Notes: generated from the letters alone by a model not told the origin. DNA of 62,434 nucleotides from Zygnema cylindricum (GCA_037447655.1 JBBHKE010003465.1:1-62434), one strand, 5' to 3'; positions 11,136 to 22,367 are shown, counted from the first letter of the stretch. Numbers and translations are program-made.

Positions 11136-11143
11136 TTAGTACT
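11048..11143. repeat. 48-bp perfect tandem duplication in pol
   Basis: The unit at 11048-11095 (GCCTTATAATCCTTC...TTAGTACT) is repeated without a visible change at 11096-11143. The length is 16 codons, so the frame is kept. It lies in the RT/RNase H connection of element B, in the block that reads SRCLNAPTKKDYKAA. Identity of the copies suggests a recent slip or an assembly artefact. Confidence 0.9.
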
Positions 11144-12439
11144 CCCCTGCTGGGGCTATATCCGGCTGGGTATAATTCATAAAATATATTACGTTGCCCA
11201 CTACTTGTCTATAAGGGATCATTTGCATAAATCTTTTCTCTTTCGGGTCTAACTCATCATCCAAGATTATAAGTCGCTCTTCCTCACTCCCCTCACTTCC
11301 CTTCTTTAGTTCCATTACAGTGGTACAACTATTAGCTTTGTCCATTTGGAATCTTTCTAACATGTTTCCTATAGCTTCCTTCTGAGTTAATCTTATAATC
11401 TTTCTATTTCTGTCTCTCTCTTCCTGAGTTCCCAAAATTTACCTTGCTTCTCCCATATCCTTCATCTCAAATCTTCCTTTTAGATCATTTTTCAACTTAT
11501 TTATTTTATCCATAGATTTACTTAAAACAAGCAAATCATCAACATTAATTGCAATGAAAATAATTCATTTCTCATCTTCAAACAAATAAATTGAGTGATC
11601 GGAGCTGATCGGAATATATCCCAAACTTGTAAGAAACTCATCGAGCTTCTTATTCCATTGCCGAGGCGCCTATTTTAGCCCATAGAAAGATTTGATCAAT
11701 CTGCATACCTTGCTCTCCTCCCCTTGCTCCACAAATCCCTCGGGCTGTCGCATAAAAATATCCTTTTCCAAATCTCTATGTAGGAAGGCCGTCTTGATGT
11801 CCATTTGATGTACTTCCATGTCGTCTATTGCAACCATACTGAAAAGTATCCGAACGAAGGGAAATCTGATTACCGAGCAAATGTCTCCTCGTAGTCAATT
11901 CCCTCTTTCAACGTAAAACCTTTCGCCACTAACTGAGCCTTGTAGGCTCAATGGTGTTATCTAGGTTGAGTTTCAATTTAAATACCCACTTACACCTAAT
12001 AGGCTTTATGTCATAAGGATAGCCCACCAATTCCCATGTATTGGCAGCCATAATTGAAGCCATCTCCTCATTAATGGCTATCTTCCACAAGTTCCTTTCA
12101 AGACACTTTATTGCCAAATTATAAGTTTGAGGTTCATTAGGGTGAGAGAGTTTGGTTACCTTATTGTTATCATGTCACTCTTGCAGTTTTTTGTTGCTTC
12201 TTCTTCCTCCCTCAAACTTTGTTGTCGGAATAGATGGCTCCCGTGGATTCTTTCGAACAGTTTCGACTTCTCCCCTATCCCTCGATTCCGGGTCTATTTT
12301 CACCACGTCTTTTGTTTCGGTTGGAGTTGTCACTAGGGGTTCCCCGGCTGAGTTCTCTTTGATCAAATATGAACCTGTAAGATCATCATCCTCTTAGAGA
12401 CCTGGATAATTAGGAAGCTCAAAATCATCACAATTTTAT
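11136..12439 (-). pseudogene. pol: Reverse transcriptase of element B with linker
   Basis: Read from 12439 down: a poorly conserved linker (KKFEGGRRSNKKLQ-like, 12366-12175), the RT entry block (EEMASIMAANTWELV, then PIRCKWVFKLKLNLDNTIE, 12117-11929), several frame changes, the catalytic box at 11535-11546 as NVDD in place of YVDD, then RLTQKEAIGNMLERF and YRQVVGNVIYFMNYTQPDIAP up to 11136. The two catalytic aspartates survive. The Tyr of the box is Asn. Stops separate the parts. Confidence 0.75.
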
Positions 12440-13424
12440 GACTAAAATTTGATTTTGACTGTCTTTGTATGTTTAAAGGGATCTACAGATTTCCCTTCAT
12501 CCATGACCACTAGATGCTTCACTAGGATTATATCTTTTTTTTTAAGATCATAGACTCTATATCCTTTTACATCTTCATCATATCTTAACAAATATTATGG
12601 TTTTCTTTTTGGGTCTAACTTCTAATTTGACCGATCTTTGTCTAGACTGAACACTTGACTACCGAAAACCTTTATGTGTGAAACATTCGGTTTTCGGCCT
12701 CTCCATCTCTCATAAGGTGTTTGACCCTTTACTGTTGAAGTAAGAACTCTATTCTTAAGATAATTTGCACAGTTCATAGCTTCGGCCCAAAATCTCTTTC
12801 ATATTTTCTTTTCTGACACCATACTCCTGCACTATCACTTAGTGTTCTATTTAACCTCTCGGCTACACCATTCTGCTCAGGATATTTAGGATTGGTCTTT
12901 TGATGTTGCACCCCATCTTCTCTCAAAAAATCCTCAAAATGATTCGTTGTATACTCTCCCCCATTATCACTCCTTACTCTCTTAATAGAGGTTTCATGGA
13001 GTTTTTCACTCCATGCTTTATATTCCTTAAAAACTTGTGGGGCCTGTGATTTATTTTTCAAAAAATACACTCTAGAGTACCGAGACCAATCGTCAGTGAT
13101 TGTCATCATAAACCTCTTACCACCGGGTGAGGGCACTTTGGCCGGTCCCCAAATATCAGTGTGTACCAAGTCTAACACTTTTTCTCTTTTATAAGTGGCT
13201 TCCTTTGGGAAGGGTAACCTGTGTGCCTTAACTTGAGCACAACCACTACAGTCACTTAGGTTTTCATTTTCTCCAAACTGAATTCCTTCCACTATTCTCA
13301 TCTTTTTCATTTCTTTTAACTTATCTAAATATATATGCCGAAGCCTCTTATGCCACAACATAATATCATGAACACCAACATAGTAAAGTTTCTTCTTTTC
13401 ATTGCTTAAAATCAGCCTAAACAT
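12440..13424 (-). pseudogene. pol: Integrase of element B
   Basis: The frame 13424-12774 holds the zinc domain (LWHKRLRHIY...CSGCAQVKAHR; H-H-C-C present) and the catalytic core with all three acidic residues: HTDIWGPAK, RSDNGGEYTT and PEQNGVAERLNRT. It ends in a frameshift near 12780. The C-terminal part continues in other frames down to about 12440 (a VFGSQVF-type block and the VKHLVVMDEGKS-type block). Integrase inserts the cDNA into the host genome. This is the best-preserved integrase core of family I here. Confidence 0.8.
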
Positions 13425-14924
13425 CCATTGGCTACCTTTTTCAGCAATGAAATAAACTTCCTCCTCAAAGCTAACAGTAAATGTTCCCTTCCTAGTGCTA
13501 ATCTCAAAACCCTTATCATCTAATACAGACGTTGAGATGAGACTTTTGTTTAACTCTGGAATAAAAACACATCATAGAATGTTTTTATGGATGTCTTTCC
13601 TTCCACTAAGACTTTTAGATCTACCCATCCTACCATAGTAGTAATAACTACCCTCTCATCCCCATGTTCTATCTCTACAGTGGGAATCTTTCTCATCTTA
13701 GTGAAAAGGTTTTTATCCTTATATATGTGCATGGAGGAACCTGAATCCACAATCCAACCTCCTTCACCTTTGAAACCTCCGAAAGCATACTTCTGCTTGC
13801 GAGGAATTTCGACCTCGGTCTTCGCCTCCAACTCCTCATCCAACAAGAGCTCACCGTCCTCATCTTTGGATTCCTCCTCGTGTACCTGAGTCACAAGAGT
13901 CTTTTTATTTCCTCTTGGAGGTCCACTAATCTGTCCCTCCTTTAACTGAAGTTCGGTTAGCTTAGTGCACTACTCCATATAGTGCCCTGGTTTCTTACAA
14001 AAATGATAAAAACCTTTCGGAGCCCTCGGTCCTACCTTGTCGGTCTGGTTTTTCTGCCCCCCCCCCTCCATAATTTTTGAAAGGTTTACGAGAATCCTTG
14101 TTCTTACAATCGGTCCCTGCTGCTAAGGCTTGCCCACTTTTTCCTCCCCTTAGGATCTCAATCGTGTTCTCCCGAACAAGAATCATCCCTACCACTGAAT
14201 TCCATATCCACCTTGAGTCAAATAAGTCTTGCACATAATTGTTTATATTCTCGAACACACGGTTGTTTATGTTTTCAAACTCATCCGGTAACTTCATGAG
14301 CAAGCAGTTAACCTTCATCTTTTCAGTTTCAACTTGTCCGCCACTCTCTAGCTCCTTAAAAAGTGTTGCGAGCTCAATACAAAAATCGAGCATCTTCCCC
14401 CCTTAATATACATATGCGTAAATTTCAGCCAACTGCTATTGCTGAATCGTACCACTTCGGTGCATTTCTATGAGAGCCACCCAAAGATGGGATGCCCTCT
14501 CTACGTGCAAATGAGGAGATGCAAGCCATTGAGTAAGATGGCGGAGGATGAAGTGTTTTGCCGCCATATTGTTGTAGTCCCAATTATCAATATCATTCTC
14601 CTCGTTCCTTGGAATATGTGACATGAATGCCGAACCGGTTGCTATCGGTGTGATCCTCTCCTTCTCCTTTCTTTTGTCCACCACCTCCCCTTATTTTGTC
14701 TCCTCCATTGGAAATGGATATGCATCTATGATGAATCAGCTTCCTCCAAACCCTGGAGGGATAACAAGACTAGATGGACGCCTTACCCGTCCACTCACTA
14801 TTCCCCAAAACCTTTTCTCACATAGAGTTCCTGTCATCATACTTTCCCACTATATGAAGCCAGTTCCATTTAAGATGGGCACCCAAGAGGGTGGGCCCAT
14901 AACCTGCAATTCTGAGACCTCCAT
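13425..14924 (-). pseudogene. gag: Gag and protease of element B
   Basis: The gag start is the ATG at 14924-14922 inside the 5' LTR; it reads through the primer site as QVMGPP. Gag blocks follow: TQWLASPHLHVERASHLWVAL (14684-14436) and LDFCIELATLFKELESGG (14393-13995), with a poly-C (poly-Gly) run near 14055. The zinc knuckle near 13970-14000 has lost its first Cys to Tyr (YHFCKKPGHYME) and holds a stop. The protease lies at 13894-13550 with the active site IVDSGSSMHIY and LEGKTS-type body. At least four breaks separate these parts. Confidence 0.75.
14890..14904 (-). promoter_or_regulatory. Primer-binding site of element B
   Basis: In the element's sense GGTTATGGGCCCACC, immediately inside the LTR end ...GAATTGCA. 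It is a perfect 15-base complement of the anticodon arm of plant-type initiator tRNA-Met, as I recall that tRNA's sequence. This is the best-preserved copy in the window together with the one at 39931-39946. Confidence 0.8.
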
Positions 14925-15974
14925 AGGTCCTCACAATGGGCAGCTCACATAAAGCCCCTAGGATAACCCTGACTCCTTTGTGTTTCAGCAAGAATAAATA
15001 CCACCCTGGAAGACAAAAACTCTGACCACCTCCACCCTTGTGAAGGTAAGAATCTCGTGAGTCGATAGCAAAAAGAATCTCTGAATTTGCTCCCCTGAGC
15101 AGTAAGTTATGAATGGTCAAATATGACCTTTTGTATAGGTGAGAGGCGGCTACCTACTTAATTTTTTCTAAGTCCTATCTTCCTCTCTAATCCCTTACTA
15201 CTGACGTACAGCAGCAATCGCAGTACTATATCGTAAATAAATTTACAAGCGTCGGTGTCCTTTGTGTACGGCCATTGTACAACATGGCCAAAAGTCGACA
15301 CATGCAATATCCAGATTCGTTACTTTAATTCCCGGAGATGCCGAGAGCCAATGTGGTTGTGCCACGTGTCAATTGATGCGGCAATGACGGAAAACTGCCA
15401 AAAACGTATTCTGCCATCTTGGCATCTATTGCGGCCATTAGATTAGAACCGACTTCAATTGTAGCCGTCGAAATTAGATGCGCGGTATTTGCTTTGAGGT
15501 TGAAACAAATGCGTGGAATGTGTTTCGTCACCATACCGTACTTCGTACAATATAAAACTTTATCTATGCACCACTTATATATTTCACGTTAAACGAATTT
15601 GTCTACGTGTAACTATTTATATGTTTGTCAAACCCTAAATACTCTAACATTCCACCTAGACTTATAGGATAAGACTAACGGCTGCTAGCTAATTTGACTA
15701 GTGGCAAGTACTAGGATCAAATCTTGGTGGCAGGTACTAGGATCAAATCTTGGGTTCGTCAGGTAACTTTTGACAAACCTACCAAACTACTTGTCTGACT
15801 CTCTCTGGACACCATAGGCAGCCATGGCTCTACCTCCCTCTCCAACCTTTAGTGACTGCGACAAGTGTGTGAGTTGAAGAGAGGAGTTAGAGGCAGATTG
15901 CCTCCGCTTATTTTTTGCATTTATTTATACAGTTTAAGACCTAGAAAATACTAACAAGAACCATTAATTCTACA
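14905..15974 (-). repeat. 5' LTR of element B
   Basis: 1070 bp, TGTAGAATTAATGG (at 15974) to GAATTGCA (at 14905). The tRNA-like segment at about 15656-15770 has a 24-26-bp tandem duplication of its B-box part (GGCAAGTACTAGGATCAAATC and GGCAGGTACTAGGATCAAATC). The U5 end encodes the first gag residues. The U5 also carries an 80-100 codon open frame (minus strand, 15120-14818) repeated in other family I LTRs. Confidence 0.8.
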
Positions 15975-16480
15975 AGTCCTCCACCGTGTCTTTTGGTTGC
16001 GTTCTACTGTCAACGTGTCTAAATTGCACTTCAACGGGCGCAAGCTGCGGCTCTCCTTCGTCGTAGCACACTAGCTGACGATGGTTGAGGTCTTCTGGAC
16101 CTTTCACCAAGGGACCTTGTTCACATCTATGATCTCCGTGGTTGTGAACCTTTGTCTGTCTATGCCCTATGGGTAGTCTAGTTTAGGTTTTTTCATTTTG
16201 TAGGCTGTCTAAGTCTGTTATTTTTTTGTTTTGGTTCTTTGCTCTTGTTAGTATTGTTATGTTTCGTTTCAATTTTTAGGTGTAGATTACTCTTTTGTGA
16301 CTCTTGTAGTCTCCAAATGTTTTTTTCAGTTTTACCCTTTTTGTACACAGGTTGTTTTGCCATTGCAATTTTTGCAATAAAGACTTTTCTAAACAAAAAG
16401 ACTTTTCTCATTGAATTTACTTCACATGTTGTAAAAGCTGTACATGTCTCATGTCCCTAGTTGGCTCAAATGGTTAGAAG
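15975..16480 (+). mobile_element. 3' fragment of the non-LTR family
   Basis: This gene-free stretch shares, in order, the blocks TTCACATCTATGATCTCCG (near 16115) and ACTCTTGTAGTCTCCAAATG (near 16300) with the minus-strand tail of the non-LTR element at 1505-1912. It ends in an AATAAAGACTTTTC word near 16376-16390. I read it as the 3' UTR of a second, plus-oriented, 5'-truncated copy. No coding part remains. Confidence 0.5.
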
Positions 16481-16490
16481 AAGTACAGTA

Positions 16491-16707
16491 CACCGTGTAT
16501 CGCTATTAGTGTTAATATTTTTTTCGCCACTTAAATCATCTTTTCTCTGTACTGTATTGTGTGATTCTTAATGTAAGACCGTCAATCAAAAGCTGAGAAT
16601 CTTACCTTTCAATCGCAATCGTCAGATCTAAAAACCGGCATGCGTGTACGAAGAATAGATGTTTAAAGAGACGATAAAAACTTTAACACTAATAACAATT
16701 CTCGGTG
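16491..16707. mobile_element. MITE 1, TA target site
   Basis: A 217-bp element with terminal inverted repeats: left CACCGTGTATCGCTATTAGT, right (reverse complement) CACCGAGAATTGTTATTAGT. It is flanked on both sides by TA. It has no coding capacity. TA duplication is the signature of Tc1/mariner-type and some other transposases. The termini match MITEs 2-5 in this window. Confidence 0.75.
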
Positions 16708-16789
16708 TACTGTGTGTTGTCTCATAAAAGGCCCATGACTCGAGTTTCTTAAAGACACTAAAAATAAATCTACCTTCGATGGCTGCACT

Positions 16790-16868
16790 ATGGTATACCA
16801 AGCTAAGGTTCAGGACCGCAAATATCGTGGATGTGGATTGGATCCCTTGGTGGAAGATCTAGAAGATC
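16790..16868 (-). mobile_element. Second scrap of the non-LTR 3' end
   Basis: TCGTGGATGTGGATTGGATC followed by TTGGTGGAAGAT resembles 1880-1910 (ATGGATGTGGACTAGATC, GTGGAGGAAGG), the end of the nuclease-coding part and start of the tail. About 70 bp, minus orientation. It lies directly before MITE 2. Confidence 0.4.
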
Positions 16869-17086
16869 TTTTCTGTGAATCGCTATTAGTGTTAATGTTC
16901 TTTTCGCCACTTAAAACATCTTTATTCCATACACACATGTCGGATTGTTGATCCGACAGTTGCAATTGAAAGTTAAGATTCTCAACTTCGATTGGCGGTA
17001 TTAAAAAGAAAACCGGACTAGTGTGTACCGAGAAAAGATGTTTTACGTGGCAAAAAAAATATCTACACTAATAGCGATACACAGTG
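16869..17086. mobile_element. MITE 2, same family as MITE 1
   Basis: About 218 bp. The left arm CTGTGAATCGCTATTAGTGT is paired with a right arm whose reverse complement is CACTGTGTATCGCTATTAGT. The inner arms also pair (CGCCACTTAAAACATC with GCCACGTAAAACATC). The left terminus is degraded, so the TA flank is not visible (TT on both sides). It has no coding capacity. Confidence 0.65.
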
Positions 17087-19766
17087 TTCTGTACTTCGTC
17101 AGAGCCACGAGGGCCAAAACACAAGCCCGAGGGTTTTAGGGCAAAAGGGTTTTAGGGCAACTGACACATATTGACGATAAAAAACAACTTGAAAACTCGA
17201 TAGAAGACTTTGATTTATGGATGTAAAATCTTTACAAGATTTCTTTATGAAAAAAATTAACGGTTTTAGTTGACATGTAAACAGTTTAGTGTTGCACGGT
17301 TTCCAGGGTTTAGTATTTGCAATAGAAGAGAGACGTGAGCATAGTTGTTCAATTCATGCAGATTTTTCATTTTGGCGATTCCTACGTATTATTCGTGAGT
17401 TTTGAACTTTTCGTTAAAATTCGCTTAGTACTTTCTATGCGGAAAATTGTACGGAAAATGTACGTAACTTTACAAAAAGAGATGTTGCACCATTTACACG
17501 CGGTAAGTTTGAATTTCTGTACAACTGTCCTTTTGAAACACGTACGGAATAGTACAGATGCATAATCGGGTGGGCATGTTCACTAATTTTTCAGATGGTT
17601 AAATGAGAAACACACGTATTATTCGCACATTCATTTCCTGCGTACTTTCCGATTTGAACGACCTTAGACGTGAGGCTACATCATAATACTATATGTAGTG
17701 TATAAGATATCAAGTGATAGATACATATTGAAAAACATTATGCATAGCATAAAACATATTAACATTGTCTTTTTGTCGTTTAGAAAATTATGTATAGATT
17801 TTTTATACTATGTATATGTTTTATACTTATATCGAACTTGTTTTACATTTCTATGGGAGAGTTAAATTAAACATACTTAAGAATAAGTAAATTTTTCCTG
17901 TTTAAGAACATGATTATATTTTAACTTTTTTTCATCTTAACTTCATCAACTCTTTTTTTCTTTTATCATCTTTCACAAAAGATTTGGTTAATATAAAATT
18001 TGATAAATGCACACCATTAAAAACATGAGACAAAGAAGACAAAATGTTAAAAGAAAAGACATTTAAAAAAGAAACAAAGAAAAAAAAAGAAAAACCAAAA
18101 TCTTGGTGCGAACGAATTACAACCAGATGACGGAAAAAGGAAAAAAGACAAAGATAACATGCTATTTTTTCTTGAGGCAAAAAAGTCCAATTTTCCACAT
18201 TAAAAAAAAAAACCAATTTGAGGTCCTTTTTTCCTCCTCTCTTTCATCTCTCCTAAAACCCCCTAGAAAGAAAAAAACACATAAAAAAAAACCCTAGTTA
18301 TCAAAATATTTACAAATACTCCATATTTCAACTCTTGACAAACTACAAAAAAATGTACAATTCCTCTCCCTCCCTCCCCCTCTCTCACTCTCCCTCTTTT
18401 TCTCTCTATTTCCCTCCCCCCCTCTCTCACTCTCTTTCCCTCTCTCTCTCTCTCTCTCTCTTTTTTTCTACTCGAAAAAAATGTGTTTTTTCACGCCACA
18501 TTCATGAAACAAAAATACTAGGTCAAATTTTTGCTTGACCAGTTTTTTTCTCACATCTTTATAACTTCGCCCAAATATTTTTCCCTTTTTTTTTTTTTTT
18601 TTTTTTTTAATTTAAATGGCATTTTTAGGGTCTTTTCCGAACCCCATAAGGACGTGGGTGACAAACATATTTGTTCGGCGAATCGGACGAGTCCATCCGT
18701 TTAATTCTTTTGAATTCCATCTAAAAAAAAGAAAAAAAAAAAACAACAACAACAAACAAGCAAAGAAACAAATGAGGGATTTAGAATTGGATGAGTGTTT
18801 AATTCTTTCGGATTCCAACTTAAAAAAAGAAAAAAAAAGGAGAAATTTTGAGTTGGATGAGTACGTTGGTTCTTTTGAATTCAATCTGAAAAAAATAAAT
18901 AAATGAATAACAAATAAACAAATGAATAAACAAATAAATAAATGATGAAGATAAAACGACAGTATTTTCTGAATCAGACAAATCTATCCTTTAAATTCTT
19001 TTGAATTCCATTTGAACACAAAAAAAATACAATTTATTGAATAACTAGACTGTTAAAAAAGATGGAGAGAAGAAAATAAAAAAGAGAGAAAAAAAACTGA
19101 CCTGTCTTCGTGATGAGTTACTTTTCCATCCTTCACCTGAAACAAGAAAAAATAAAAGAAAAGAAAAAAAAAATGAGAAAAAAAAGAAAAGAAATGGGTA
19201 GAAACTGAAGAAATACTTGTTCACAATGTTAAGAAATTCTAAAAATAAACGAAAACAGAAACTTCTCCAATGAAAAGACAAAACTACAAAAAAAAAACTA
19301 ATAATGATAATAATAATAACAACAACAACAATAACAATAACAACAAATATAATAATAAATAATAATAAATAATAATAAATAATAATAACAATGATAATAA
19401 TATTATTACCAACAATATGAATAGAACAGAAAACATAATGATGCTAAGAAAAAAAAATCTATCCCTCTTCCTCTTTTTTCCCTCTTTTCCTCTTTAACAT
19501 TTTTTTTAACTAACAATTTTATTATAATTTTTATGTAATAGATAAAATATCTATGGAACAATCTATTTATATAATTATTTATTTTTTTAGTGTAAAATAA
19601 CATATTTCATTTATTTTATTAAATACCTGCAATAAAATAGTGGTATCAGTGTCGAAAGCTCGTCCCATTATCTCATAATGTTGTTTATTTAATACGACAA
19701 TCTGAAAAAATAAAAAAAGTACGAAAAAAAATAGGATCAGGATGAATACTAGAAGAAAAAAAAACC
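17087..19766. other. AT-rich, low-complexity intergenic DNA
   Basis: No gene recognised. 17100-17700 is unique-looking with several CGTAC words. 18340-18475 is a pyrimidine-rich (CTCTCC)n tract, 18582-18610 a T run. 18690-19025 holds four diverged copies of a block like TTTAATTCTTTTGAATTCCA followed by an A-rich stretch. 19285-19400 is an (AAT/AAC)n microsatellite. The short frames seen here are products of homopolymers. Confidence 0.6.
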
Positions 19767-19802
19767 GAGAGGGAGAGGGAGAGGGAGAGGGANNNNNNNN
19801 NN
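19767..19802. other. (GGGAGA)n microsatellite and 10-N assembly gap
   Basis: A GAGAGGGAGAGGG hexamer run ends at 19792 and is followed by ten N (19793-19802). Copia element C starts directly after the gap in mid-gene, so sequence is missing and the join is uncertain. Confidence 0.95.
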
Positions 19803-20230
19803 CATGATATCATGATCACCAGAATAGTAAAGTTTCTTCTTTTCATTGGTTAAAATCAGCCTAAACATTCCTTGGCTACCTATTTCAGGAGTGAAATATA
19901 CTTCCTCCTCAAAGCTAGCAGTAATGGTTCCTTTCCTAGTGTTAGTCTGAAAACCCTTATTATCTAACATAGAATTTGAGATGAGGTTTTTGTTTAACTC
20001 TAGAATAAACAACACATCAGAGAATGTCACTATGGATGTCTTACCCTCCACTAAGACTTTCAGATCTACCGATCCTACCATAGTCGTAGAGACTACCCTC
20101 CCATTCCCATACACTATCTCTACGGTGGGAATCTTTCTCATCTTATTGAACAAGTGTTTATCCTTACACATGTGCATGGAGGCACCTGAATCCACAATCC
20201 AGCCACCTTCACCTTTCAAACCTCCAAAAG
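19803..20230 (-). pseudogene. pol: Protease and start of GAG-pre-integrase of element C
   Basis: The frame starting about 20219 carries GWIVDSGASMHMC (intact aspartic protease signature D-S-G-A-S), YGNGRVVSTTMVGSVDLKVL and LNKNLISNSMLDNKGF, then MFRLILTNEKKKLYYSG of the GAG-pre-integrase domain, ending at the N gap. This protease is the best preserved in family I here. Protease cleaves the Gag-Pol precursor. Confidence 0.8.
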
Positions 20231-21353
20231 CGCATTTCTACTATCGAGGAATTTTGACCTCGGTCTTTGTCTCTAACTCCTCATCCAACAAGAGCTCATC
20301 GTCCTTGTCCTCACATTCCTCCTCGTGTACCTGAGTCACAAGAGCCTTTTTCTATCCTCTTGGAGGTCCACCGATCTGCTTCTCTCTTAAACGAAGTTCG
20401 GTTAGCTTGGTGCACTCCGCAATATAGTGCCTTGGTTTCTTACATAAATGACACAAATCCTGGGGAGCCCTCAATTTGAACTTTTCGGTTTGATTTTTCT
20501 GCCCTCCCCCCCCTCTATAATTTCCGACCGGTTTTCTAGAATCCTTTTTCCTCTAATCAGTCCCAGCTGCTAAGGCTTGCTCACTCTTTCCTCCCCTTCG
20601 GATCTCAATTGTATTCTCTTGAACGAGAATCAACCCTACCACTGAATTACATATCCACCTTGAGTCCGACAAGTCTTGCACACGGTTAACTATGTTTTCG
20701 AACTCATCTAGTAACTTCATCAGTAAGCAGTTAACCTTTTCCTTTTCACTAACTACTTTTGCAGCACTCTCTAGTTCCATGAAAAGTGTAGCAAGGTCAT
20801 TGCAAAAATCCAACATCTTCACCCCTTTGTATACATACGCCTTGATTTTCTGATCAGCCAGTTGCTGTTGCTGAATCGTACCACTTCGGTACATCTCTAT
20901 GAGAGACACCGAAAGATCGGATGCCCTCTCTACCTGCAAATGAGGAGATGCAAGCCCTTGAGTAAGATGGCTGAGAATGAAGTGCTTAGCCGCCATATTG
21001 TTGAAGTCCTAGGTATTAGTATCATTCTCGTCAGTCCTCGAAATAGGTGACATGAATACCAAAACGGTTGCTATCGGTGTGATCATCTCCTTCTCCTTTC
21101 CTTTGTCCACCAACTCCCTTTCTATTGTCTCCTCCGTTGGAGATGGATCTGCATCTATAGTGAATGTGCTTCCTTTAAACCTTAGAGGGATGCCAAAACT
21201 AGATGGACGCCTCACCCGTCCACTCACTATTCCCCAAAACATTTTTTCACATAGAGCTCTCTTCATCATACTTTCCAAGTATATGAAGCCAATTCTATTA
21301 AAAATAGGTACCCTATAAAGTGGGCCCATTACTTGCAGCTCCAAGACCTGCAT
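20231..21353 (-). pseudogene. gag: Gag of element C
   Basis: The ATG at 21353-21351 lies in the LTR; the frame reads MQVLELQVMGPL and then PIFNRIGFIYLESMMK, a charged linker (SPTEETIERELVDKGKEK) and, after a frame change near 21009, the gag core LTQGLASPHLQVERASDL (20996 down) and LDFCNDLATLFMELES. The zinc knuckle region around 20410-20460 is frame-shifted (CHLCKKPRHYI-type). It is less damaged than gag of B but still has at least two breaks. Confidence 0.75.
21321..21333 (-). promoter_or_regulatory. Primer-binding site of element C
   Basis: In sense AGTAATGGGCCCA, two substitutions from GGTTATGGGCCCA. It is directly inside the LTR end (GAGCTGCA). Confidence 0.65.
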
Positions 21354-22367
21354 TGGACCTCAGAGTAGGCAGCTTGCAACAAGCCACTAGGATAACGTTG
21401 ACCCTTTCGTGTTTCAGCAAGAATAACTACCACATTGGCTAATAAAAAATCCGACAATCTCCACCCCTTTCAAGGCAAGACTCTCTTGAGTTGATAGCAA
21501 AAAGAATCTCTGAATTTGCTCTCCTGAGCTGTAAGTTATGGAGGGTCAAAGTTGACCTTTTGTACAGAAGCTCTCTCGGAGAGAGGGTCCTATCTACCAA
21601 ATTTTTCTAAGTCCTATCTCTCTCTAAAACTTTATCTATTAAAGTATGGCACCAATCAAAATTGCGTGTCGTACAAAAAGGTACAGATGTCGGTGTACTT
21701 TTTGTACGATCGTTGTACGACATGGCCAATAAGTTGACAGATGTCATATTTGGATTCGTTCATGAAATCCCACGAGATGTCGTAATCCAATGTGGTTTTG
21801 CCACGTGTCAATTGATGTGGCGGTGACCTTAAACCGCCAAAATCCTATTCCACGATCTCGACATTTTTCGCGGACGTCGGATAAGAATTGGGATTCAATC
21901 GTAGCCGTCATAAATGCTTGCACGGTATTTGTTTGGCCGTCGAAACAAAATGCGTTGTATCCGTTTCGAAACAGTACCGTAAACCGTACTCTACAAACTT
22001 TATCTATGCATGACGTAAATAGTTTAACGTTAAATGAATTAGTTGACGACTAACTATTAAAATAGTTGTTAAACCCTATATACTTTAGCACTGGTCCTAG
22101 ACTCATAGCATAAAGCTTACTGCTAACGGCGCACTTGACGGATGGCAGGTGCTAGGATCAAATCTCTAGTCCATCAAGTCATTTTGGTAAAGCTACAAGA
22201 AATAATTGCATGTCTCTCTTTTTACATCACATGCAGCCATGGCTCTAGCTCCCTGTTCATCCTTCAATGACTACGACAAGTGAGGGAGATGAAGAAAGGA
22301 TTTAGAGGCAGACTACCTCGGCTTCTTTTCTGTATTTTATTTTAGACCTAGAAAATACTAAAAGAAC

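Larger units (their letters stand above)
9215..15974 (-). mobile_element. Copia element B (family I), full layout, dead
   Basis: A complete minus-strand Ty1/copia layout: 5' LTR (15974-14905), primer site, gag, protease, integrase, reverse transcriptase, RNase H, a tract CTAGAAAATAAGGGGAG, then 3' LTR (10489 to about 9215). The integrase-before-RT order is diagnostic for copia. It is about 6.8 kb long. Many stops and frame changes are present. The left edge is diffuse and no matching 5-bp flank was found, so one end may have recombined. Confidence 0.85.

Noticed and set aside
7364-15974. Element B as a clean insertion into the LTR scrap at 8866-9214
   Set aside because: The flanks (CCACG and AGTCC) do not match and the interrupted LTR does not resume at 15975, so a simple nest cannot be shown.
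17125-17160. TTTAGGG words suggestive of plant telomere repeats
   Set aside because: Only two copies (GGGTTTTAGGGC) at irregular spacing; no array.
18103-19603. Several 64-96 codon frames rich in Lys, Phe or Ser
   Set aside because: They are translations of homopolymer and microsatellite DNA.
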